Shown here in pieces: positions 7,126-12,240 of a DNA stretch of 12,240 nucleotides. Position 1 is the stretch's first letter. Each line of letters begins with the position of its first letter. Origin of the DNA: Acidisphaera sp035272265. Lineage in GTDB: Bacteria; Pseudomonadota; Alphaproteobacteria; Acetobacterales; Acetobacteraceae. The stretch is taken from assembly GCA_035272265.1 (NCBI GenBank), contig DATEQV010000268.1, forward strand, positions 1-12,240, read 5' to 3'. The notes below the pieces were generated by a model that had not been told where the DNA came from, ran no database searches, and saw only the letters and a program-made list of their open reading frames with translations. The position numbers and the translations under genes are program-made.

Positions 7126-7761
7126 TCAGGGCTGCGCGGCCCAGATCACTGCGCGGATAGGCGTCGGGTCGAAGTTGTTGCAGGGGTTGTTGAGCTGCGG
7201 GCAGTTCGAGATGACGCACAGCACGTCCATCTTGGCGTGCAGGTCGACGTAGTTGCCCGGCGAGGAGATGCCGTCGACCACGGTCAGCTCGCCGTCCGGC
7301 CGGATCGGCACGTACATGAAGAAGTTGATGTTCGGCACGATGTCGCGCTTGCTCATGCCGTGCCGGCCGAGTTCCAGGATGAAGTTTTCCCGGCAGGCGT
7401 GCATGTAGCGGGTCTCGTGCCCGAAGCGGACGGTGTTGCTCTCCACGCTGCAGCAGCCGGCGGCGGTGTCGTGGTTGCCGCAGGTGTCGGCGACGATCGT
7501 CGCCATCGGCCGACCGGCGTTGGACACCAGCACGCTGCCGAGCCCGAGATACGCGCGTCCGCCCAGCGCCCAGGTGTCCTGCGCGCTGTAGCGTTCGCCG
7601 AAGTCGTGCGCGTTGTACAGCAGGAAATCGACCGCCTGCTGGCCGTGCGTGTCGATCAGGCGCAGCACCTCGCCGCGCCGCACGACATGCGACCATGGCC
7701 GCCGCGCCGGGATCACTTCGTCGAGGATCGCGTCGGCCTCGTGCCGCACCGGCGCGCTCAT
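7126..7761 (-). CDS. DUF1989 protein, UAAP2-like (carboxyguanidine deiminase subunit family)
   Basis: A 211-residue member of the family once called urea carboxylase/amidolyase-associated protein 2. Characterised UAAP1/UAAP2 pairs form carboxyguanidine deiminase, which turns carboxyguanidine into allophanate and ammonia during guanidine use. Family blocks are strong and apparently intact: DEVIPARRPWSHVVRRGE (14-31), AVDFLLYNAHD (43-53), ERYSAQDT (56-63), ADTCGNHDT (91-99), CSVESNTVRFGHETRYMHAC (104-123), KRDIVPNINFFMYVP (138-152), NYVDLHAKMDVL (170-181) and ISNCPQLNNPCNNF (184-197). Cys94, His97 and Cys187 are likely metal or active-site residues (my reading from family conservation, unverified). 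The ATG overlaps the stop of the UAAP1-like gene by four bases, so the two are made together, as expected for two subunits. No carboxylase gene is in view, so the real substrate may differ. Confidence 0.88.
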   Translation of the reverse strand: MSAPVRHEADAILDEVIPARRPWSHVVRRGEVLRLIDTHGQQAVDFLLYNAHDFGERYSAQDTWALGGRAYLGLGSVLVSNAGRPMATIVADTCGNHDTAAGCCSVESNTVRFGHETRYMHACRENFILELGRHGMSKRDIVPNINFFMYVPIRPDGELTVVDGISSPGNYVDLHAKMDVLCVISNCPQLNNPCNNFDPTPIRAVIWAAQP

Positions 7762-8567
7762 GGCCCGAAGAACCGCTCGGTGTTGACGAAGGCGCGCTCG
7801 GCCTCGATCCCGGCCGTGCGGCACGGGTCGTCGGGGCCGACCGGCGGCGGCGTCCAGACGATCGCCGTCACCGGCTTGGGGGCATAGGCCGGGTCGGGCG
7901 AAAGCGGGTGAGGGCAGTTCGATATCGCCGCGATGACGTTCATCTCGGCGCGCAGGTCGATGGCGGCGCCGGGCTGGGCGCCGTCCTTCTGCCAATGGAA
8001 AGCCCCGTCGCCGTCGGTGCGGATGCTGGCGAAAAAGGTGAGGCAGGGGCCGACGTCGCGCGGATCGAGCCCGTGCTTGGCGGCCGCGAGTTGCAGGTTC
8101 TCGCGGCTGTTGCGCAGGCCCTCGGCGCCATAGCGCCTTCGGTTCGTCTCCGGCGTGCTGCCGCCGAGCAGCGCGTCGTGGCCGTGGCCGCTGTCGGCGA
8201 TGACCGACATCAGCACGCGCCCCATGTCCGACAGCAGCAGCGACCCGGTGGTCAGGTGCGTGGTCCACTGCACCTTGACGGTGTCGGCGGCGTTGTAGCG
8301 TTCGCTCGGGTCGTCGGCGTTCCAGAACAGCGCCGAGACGCCGTGCGTCCCGTGCGGATTGGCCAGACGCAGCGCCGTGCCGCGCCGCAGCCGCGCGGAC
8401 CAGTACCAGCCGCCCGGGATGGTTTCATGCAAAAGGGCGCTGCCGTCGGGGATGTGGCCGGGATGCACGGCGACGGCCGACGCCTTGGCGCGATGGCGCG
8501 CAGCATCGAGCAGCGCCTCGTAGCGCGCCCGAAGCTGGTCAGGCGACATTTCGTGCGGTTGCAGCAT
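7758..8567 (-). CDS. DUF1989 protein, UAAP1-like, divergent (carboxyguanidine deiminase subunit family)
   Basis: First gene of the - strand cluster, 269 residues. It matches UAAP1 proteins in HETIPGGWYWSARLRRGT (47-64), ERYNAADTVKVQ (89-100), LLSDMGRVLMSVIADS (111-126), ISNCPHPLSPDPAYAPKPV (215-233) and a C-terminal tail DDPCRTAGIEAERAF then VNTERFF. It departs from the family where the usual C-G-x-H-D motif reads G-H-G-H-D (127-131), so the cysteine is missing. It also departs where the usual N-L-N is C-L-T (175-177). His130, Asp131 and Cys218 remain. The start at 8567 is chosen for its GGGGAGAGG just upstream. An in-frame ATG at 8549 lacks such a site, and a longer frame runs into the intergenic region. 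It may be a structural partner of the intact UAAP2-like subunit or have a changed substrate. Confidence 0.85.
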   Translation of the reverse strand: MLQPHEMSPDQLRARYEALLDAARHRAKASAVAVHPGHIPDGSALLHETIPGGWYWSARLRRGTALRLANPHGTHGVSALFWNADDPSERYNAADTVKVQWTTHLTTGSLLLSDMGRVLMSVIADSGHGHDALLGGSTPETNRRRYGAEGLRNSRENLQLAAAKHGLDPRDVGPCLTFFASIRTDGDGAFHWQKDGAQPGAAIDLRAEMNVIAAISNCPHPLSPDPAYAPKPVTAIVWTPPPVGPDDPCRTAGIEAERAFVNTERFFGP

Positions 8568-8698
8568 GCCCTCTCCCCGCTCGGGCACGTCGGGTGTTGC
8601 ACACGACATGCCAGGGCGCCCTGCCAGCCTTGCCGCGCGGCCATCAGACTGACATCTGCCCGCGGGATGCGCAGCACGGGCCAGGAGGTGTCGGTCGG
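8568..8698. promoter_or_regulatory. Divergent intergenic regulatory region between the transport/DUF1989 cluster and the Rieske gene
   Basis: These 131 bases separate two divergently read genes and must hold the start signals for both. I see no convincing -35/-10 pair, as is usual for a GC-rich genome read by eye. Two dyads stand close together. One is an imperfect 19-base palindrome at 8589-8607 (gtcgggtgttgcacacgac, one mismatch). The other is a perfect 12-base palindrome at 8612-8623 (cagggcgccctg), flanked by short tgcca direct repeats. They could be operators for a shared regulator; no regulator gene is in the window. I looked for the guanidine-I riboswitch core and did not find it. Confidence 0.45.
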
Positions 8699-9097
8699 AT
8701 GGGCACAAGCGAGGAGGCGGGCTGGGTCGCGGTCGCGACACGCAGCGAGCTGGCCGAAGCCGGCGGTATGCTGGAGGTCGAAGCGGGGGCCGAGGCAGTT
8801 CTGCTGTTCGACCTCGGCGGCACGCTGTACGCCACCGGCGCGATCTGCCCGCACCATGCCGCCTTCCTTGCGCAGGGCACGGTGAGCGGCGACTGCATCG
8901 ACTGTCCGCGCCATCAGGGCCGGTTCCACATCCCGACCGGGCGCCAGCTGCGCGGTCCGGCGTGTCCGCCGCTGTCGACCTATCGCGTGCGGATGGACGA
9001 AGGGCGGGTGCTGGTCGTGCTCACGCGCGAGGACCGTCCCGCCGCCCTTCCAGGGGCGCCGACAGTCGACGGCCCATCCGGGGCAGGTCTAAAGTAG
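8699..9097 (+). CDS. Rieske [2Fe-2S] ferredoxin (MocE-like)
   Basis: A 132-residue single-domain Rieske protein. Cluster ligands are Cys50/His52 (CPHH) and Cys69/His72 (CPRH), with 16 residues between the two pairs, followed by QGRFHIPTG (73-81) and RGPACPPLSTYRV (85-97). This pattern is typical of MocE-type Rieske ferredoxins that pass electrons to oxygenases. There is no signal peptide or membrane anchor, so it is cytosolic rather than part of a bc1 complex. The tail after residue 110 is polar and Pro/Gly-rich. The start is firm: AGGAGGT at 8683-8689 sits nine bases before the ATG. No oxygenase or reductase gene lies beside it in the window. It is divergent from the DUF1989 cluster and shares its regulatory region, so joint control is possible. 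Confidence 0.92.
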   Translation: MGTSEEAGWVAVATRSELAEAGGMLEVEAGAEAVLLFDLGGTLYATGAICPHHAAFLAQGTVSGDCIDCPRHQGRFHIPTGRQLRGPACPPLSTYRVRMDEGRVLVVLTREDRPAALPGAPTVDGPSGAGLK

Positions 9098-9154
9098 GGT
9101 TGAACCGCGGACGATCCTACGTTCGTCGAAAAGCCGCCGAACTGGGCCGTCGCC

Positions 9155-10075
9155 ATGAACGTGCTGTTCCTGCAGACCGCAGACTCGATCTACTGGCCTC
9201 TGCTCGAGCAGACGTCGCGTACCGTCCGGGCGTACTGCACCCATCACGGCTTCAGCTTCGAGACCTTCTTCGGCATCATACGCGGGTATTATCCCTGGCA
9301 AGCGACGCTGAACCGGATCGCGATGCTACAGGGTCTGGTCGATGCGGGCTTTGTGGGCTGGGTCTGCTACCTCGACGCCGACGCCTACATCGTGGACATC
9401 GACTTCGACCTGCGCGCCTATCTGCACGATAAAGCCGACAAAGCCTTGGTGATCGCGGCCGCAGCGCCGGATGCGCCCTGGTGGCACGTCAATTCCGGCG
9501 TGTTCATGGTCAACCTGGAAAGCCCGGTCGGACGGCGCATCGCCCGCCTGTGGTATGCGCGCTTCATGGCCATATCGGATGCCGAACTGCAGCAGTTCGA
9601 GGAGCGGTCACCGGAGCGCGGCGATCAATGGCTGCTCGCGCAAACCTTGCTCGACATGCCCGAGGCCGAGGCGCACGTCTTCATCGACAGGGGCACGCCG
9701 CACGTCATCAACTACAACGATGGCGCGTTCATTCGCCATCAACTCCGCGCCTACGGCTCGCTGAAGCAACGCCACGATCGCATCCGCGACGAGGTGGACG
9801 CGCTTCTGCGCTCGATGCCGACCTCCGAGGAGCGTGTCGAATTCGCCGGCGTGGCTGGTTTGCAGGAAGAACTCGCACGGGCGCTCTATCGGGTCGTGCT
9901 GTTGCGGGAGCCCGATCCGGAGGGTTTCGCGACTTGGCTCGAGTTCATCCGCAGCGGGGCGACGCTCGAGGACGTGATGAGAGCGTACTTCCGAAGCGAC
10001 GAGTTCGCGCGCCGGCACCGCGACTTCATCGACGCCTATGTCGATCCGGCGCCAGTCGGCGATGATGAGGTCTGA
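9155..10075 (+). CDS. Glycosyltransferase-like protein with C-terminal DUF4214-like segment
   Basis: A 306-residue protein. The N-terminal part looks like a GT-A fold enzyme of the galactosyl/mannosyl transferase (GT34-like) sort: VLFLQTADSIY at the start, YPWQATLNRIAMLQGL (46-61), and WVCYLDADAYIVD (69-81), whose Asp74-Ala-Asp76 is a DxD metal/nucleotide-sugar motif. HVNSGVFMVN (111-120) and GDQWLL (156-161) follow, both common in such enzymes. The C-terminus (about 236-295) has LARALYRVVLLREPDPEG, then FATWLEFIRSGATLEDV and YFRSDEFARRH, which resembles DUF4214. That domain is often found in surface-polysaccharide and S-layer-like proteins. No signal peptide is seen. No good ribosome binding site precedes the ATG. 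The gene begins 57 bases after the Rieske stop. The acceptor and donor are unknown. Confidence 0.8.
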   Translation: MNVLFLQTADSIYWPLLEQTSRTVRAYCTHHGFSFETFFGIIRGYYPWQATLNRIAMLQGLVDAGFVGWVCYLDADAYIVDIDFDLRAYLHDKADKALVIAAAAPDAPWWHVNSGVFMVNLESPVGRRIARLWYARFMAISDAELQQFEERSPERGDQWLLAQTLLDMPEAEAHVFIDRGTPHVINYNDGAFIRHQLRAYGSLKQRHDRIRDEVDALLRSMPTSEERVEFAGVAGLQEELARALYRVVLLREPDPEGFATWLEFIRSGATLEDVMRAYFRSDEFARRHRDFIDAYVDPAPVGDDEV

Positions 10076-10087
10076 TGGCTTGCGCCT

Positions 10088-11089
10088 TCAGCGCCGTCCG
10101 CCGCGCCAGCTTTGCAGGATGCTGATGTAGTTCGCGCGCTCGAACGCCGCCGGGTCGCCGAGCTGATGCCGGCTCAGCTTGCCGCGGATGTCGCCGATCG
10201 ACGCCAGCTCGCGGGCTTCCAGCCAGTCGGTCAGCTCCTTGACCATGGTGCGCATGTGGCCGGCGCCATGACGCAGCAGCGCGGACGCGGTCATCACCAC
10301 GTCGGCACCGGCCAGCAGATACTTGATGACCTCCTCGGCGCCGTCCACGCCCGATGCGCCGGCGACGGACAGGTCGACATTTCCGACCAGCACGCCGATC
10401 CACAGCAGCGACAGGCGGATTTCCACCGGCGTGCTCAGCGCGAGGTCGCGCCGCAGTTGCATCGCGGCGAGGTCCATGTCCGGCTGGTAGAAGCGGTTGA
10501 ACAGCACCACACCCGCCGCGCCGGTGCGCTGCAGCTGGTGCACCACGTCGCCGACCGCGCTGAAGTAGGGCGCGAGCTTCACCGCGACGGGCAGCGAGGT
10601 GGCCGCCTTCACCGCGCGCAGCACGTCGATGTGACGATGCTCGACCGCGCGTCCGTCGAGTCCCGATTCGACCGGGACGAAGAACGTGTTCAGCTCCAGC
10701 GCGCTCGCGCCGGCCTGCTGGATCTGCTTCGCGTAGTCCGTCCAGCCGTGATCGGTCATGCCGTTGAGGCTGGCGATCACCGGGATCTGCAACGCCTCGC
10801 GCGCCCGGCGGATCAGCTCAAGATAGCGGTGCGGCCCAGTGATGAAGCTCGCGCTCGCCGGGAAGTAGGACGACGTTTCGGACGTGCTGTCTTCGCCGGC
10901 GCCGGTCAGGCGTTCCAGCTCGTTCGCTTCGAACTCGATCTGCTCCTCGAAGATCGACGGCAGCACGACGGCCGCCGCGCCGGCGTCCTCCAACCGGCGC
11001 AGCGTGTCGAAGTCGCCGGTGAGCGGCGAGGACGATGCGACCAGCGGATGCTTGAGCGTCAGACCGAGATAGGCGGTTGTGAGGTCCAT
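10088..11089 (-). CDS. Dihydroorotate dehydrogenase-like flavoprotein (not the pyrimidine enzyme)
   Basis: A 333-residue TIM-barrel protein of the class 1 DHOD superfamily. Visible are LTLKHPLVASSSPLTGDFDT (10-29), VIASLNGM (104-111), LELN (131-134), VAVKLAPYFS (168-177, with Lys171 a likely flavin contact) and the FMN phosphate region GASGVDGAEEVIKYLL (244-259) and GADVVMTASALL (261-272). In class 1 DHODs the motif reads E-L-N-x-S-C-P-N and the cysteine is the catalytic base. Here it reads E-L-N-T-F-F-V-P, with Phe137 in the cysteine position, so true dihydroorotate oxidation is unlikely. The gene lies 13 bases after the PFOR gene on the same strand, a pairing I recall from other genomes. 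A role in electron transfer or another flavin reaction tied to PFOR is inferred. It ends 12 bases from the convergent glycosyltransferase gene. Confidence 0.88.
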   Translation of the reverse strand: MDLTTAYLGLTLKHPLVASSSPLTGDFDTLRRLEDAGAAAVVLPSIFEEQIEFEANELERLTGAGEDSTSETSSYFPASASFITGPHRYLELIRRAREALQIPVIASLNGMTDHGWTDYAKQIQQAGASALELNTFFVPVESGLDGRAVEHRHIDVLRAVKAATSLPVAVKLAPYFSAVGDVVHQLQRTGAAGVVLFNRFYQPDMDLAAMQLRRDLALSTPVEIRLSLLWIGVLVGNVDLSVAGASGVDGAEEVIKYLLAGADVVMTASALLRHGAGHMRTMVKELTDWLEARELASIGDIRGKLSRHQLGDPAAFERANYISILQSWRGGRR

Positions 11090-11102
11090 CGTCGTGCCCC
11101 GA

Positions 11103-12240
11103 TCAGCCTTGGACCGGCTCGGGGACGCGGAAGCGCATCGGCTCCCACCCGGCCATTTCCTCGTAGAGCCGATATTTCTCCTCGATGCCGGCCTGCGCGG
11201 CGGCGAGCAGCTGCTTGGCGTCGTCCGGGCGCGTCTGCGTCAGCGAGCGATAGCGGATCTCGTTGTAGGCGTAGTCCTTGAACGGCCGGGTCGGGCGCGG
11301 GCTGTCGAGGCGGAACGGGTTCTCGCCGATCTTGCGCATCTCGGGATCGTAACGGAACAGCGGCCAGTAGCCGGTGGCGACCGCCAGATCCTGCTGGCGC
11401 ATGCCGAACTGCATGTCGATGCCGTGCGCGATGCAGTGGCTGTAGGCGAGGATCAGCGACGGGCCGGCGTAGGCCTCGGCCTCGCGGAACGCGACCAGCG
11501 TCTGCTGCGGATTGGCCCCCATCGCGACCTGCGCCACGTAGACGTTGCCATACGCGATGGCCTGCAGTGCAAGGTCCTTGCGCGCGACTCGCTTGCCCGC
11601 GGCGGCGAACTTGGCGACCGCACCCAGCGGCGTGGCCTTGGAGGCCTGTCCGCCGGTGTTGGAATAGACCTCGGTGTCCATCACCAGCACGTTGACGTCG
11701 CGCGATGCCGCGAGCACGTGATCGAGGCCGCCGTAGCCGATGTCGTAGGCCCAGCCGTCGCCGCCGACGATCCAGATGCTGCGGCGGACGAGGTGATCGA
11801 CGACAGACAGCAGATGCTTCGCGTCCGGGTCGTCGCCGAGCCCACGCAGCCGCGAGATGAGTACGGTGACGCGGGCGCGCTGGGCGCGGATTTCGGACTC
11901 GCGCAGTTGCGGGGCGGACAGAATGGAGTCTACCAGGTCCTCGCCGAGCTTCGGCGCCAGCTTGCGTGCGAGCGTGCTGGCCAGTTCCAGATGCTTGTCG
12001 CAGGCCAGCCGGAAGCCCAGGCCGAACTCGGCGTTGTCCTCGAACAGCGAGTTCGACCACGCCGGGCCGCGCCCCTCGTGGTTCTTCGACCACGGCGTCA
12101 CCGGCAGGTTGCCGCCGTAGATCGACGAGCAGCCGGTCGCGTTGGCGACCAGCATGCGGTCGCCGAACAGTTGCGACAGCAGGCGCAGGTACGGCGTCTC
12201 GCCGCAGCCGCCGCAGGCCCCGGAGAATTCGAACAGCGAC
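11103..12240 (-). CDS. nifJ: Pyruvate:ferredoxin (flavodoxin) oxidoreductase, C-terminal third (truncated by window edge)
   Basis: The gene enters from the right edge; 378 C-terminal residues are visible of the roughly 1,170-1,190 usual for the single-chain enzyme. It oxidises pyruvate with CoA to acetyl-CoA and CO2, reducing ferredoxin or flavodoxin. Fragment residues SLFEFSGACGGCGETPY (1-17) carry the CxxC of the proximal [4Fe-4S] cluster (Cys9, Cys12). GCSSIYGGNLP adds Cys37 and SHCIAHG adds Cys269. Their spacing agrees with Cys812, 815, 840 and 1071 of the Desulfovibrio enzyme (numbering from memory). The thiamine diphosphate site is GDGWAYDIGYGGLDH (160-174) with YSNTGGQ (192-198). The visible part is therefore intact. 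The upstream domains lie outside the window. The DHOD-like gene follows after 13 bases, so the two form an operon. Confidence 0.95.
   Translation of the reverse strand, partial: SLFEFSGACGGCGETPYLRLLSQLFGDRMLVANATGCSSIYGGNLPVTPWSKNHEGRGPAWSNSLFEDNAEFGLGFRLACDKHLELASTLARKLAPKLGEDLVDSILSAPQLRESEIRAQRARVTVLISRLRGLGDDPDAKHLLSVVDHLVRRSIWIVGGDGWAYDIGYGGLDHVLAASRDVNVLVMDTEVYSNTGGQASKATPLGAVAKFAAAGKRVARKDLALQAIAYGNVYVAQVAMGANPQQTLVAFREAEAYAGPSLILAYSHCIAHGIDMQFGMRQQDLAVATGYWPLFRYDPEMRKIGENPFRLDSPRPTRPFKDYAYNEIRYRSLTQTRPDDAKQLLAAAQAGIEEKYRLYEEMAGWEPMRFRVPEPVQG

Noticed and set aside
5176..7887. A 903-codon open frame on the + strand opposite the transporter and DUF1989 genes
   Set aside because: Its translation is rich in Arg, Ala, Gln, His and Asp with no recognisable domain. 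It is antisense to several genes with clear family motifs; such frames arise from GC-rich codon bias.
8568..8698. Guanidine riboswitch upstream of the DUF1989 genes
   Set aside because: I expected one from the known guanidine loci but could not find the ykkC core sequences or paired ACGR-loop hairpins by eye. A covariance-model search would settle it.
10076..10087. Bidirectional terminator between the convergent glycosyltransferase and DHOD-like genes
   Set aside because: Only 12 bases separate the two stops, and there is no stem-loop with a T-run.

Overview
The window is GC-rich and densely coding. Its gene style (GTG/ATG starts with GGAG-type ribosome binding sites, 4-base stop/start overlaps, DUF4214 and MocE-type Rieske proteins, and a 'cgtcattgcgag...gcaaccca' intergenic dyad) suggests an alphaproteobacterium, perhaps Rhizobiales or Rhodospirillales. 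This placement is an inference from composition and gene content only. I see no rRNA, tRNA, CRISPR array, insertion sequence or phage gene.

Layout. (1) 1-2669, + strand: the C-terminal part of a Nudix hydrolase, a patatin-like lipid acyl hydrolase, and a saccharopine-dehydrogenase-like NAD(P)-binding reductase. (2) 2676-8567, - strand: one tight co-directional cluster, read right to left. It encodes two DUF1989 proteins resembling UAAP1 and UAAP2 (carboxyguanidine deiminase subunit family), a polar-amino-acid-type ABC importer (binding protein, two permeases, ATPase), a RidA-family deaminase, an intergenic inverted repeat, and an acetamidase/formamidase. (3) 8699-10075, + strand: a Rieske [2Fe-2S] ferredoxin divergent from the cluster, then a glycosyltransferase-like protein with a C-terminal DUF4214-like segment. 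(4) 10088-12240, - strand: the C-terminal third of pyruvate:ferredoxin (flavodoxin) oxidoreductase, then a dihydroorotate-dehydrogenase-like flavoprotein.

How the genes may work together. The central cluster looks like a nitrogen-scavenging module: an importer for a small nitrogen compound, a DUF1989 pair expected to hydrolyse C-N bonds of a guanidino/amidine-like group, RidA to clear a reactive imine/enamine or related intermediate, and an amidase to release ammonia from a small amide. Its partners differ from the known guanidine-assimilation locus. No biotin-dependent guanidine/urea carboxylase, allophanate hydrolase, nitrate/taurine-type transporter or recognisable guanidine riboswitch is visible here. 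The binding protein also lacks the aspartate that usually holds an alpha-amino group, and the UAAP1-like subunit has lost several conserved residues. Together these suggest a substrate or chemistry different from the characterised system. This cluster is the best candidate for something undescribed in the window.

The PFOR/DHOD-like pair is a recurring redox neighbourhood. The DHOD-like protein has phenylalanine where true class 1 enzymes have the catalytic cysteine, so it is unlikely to be the pyrimidine enzyme.
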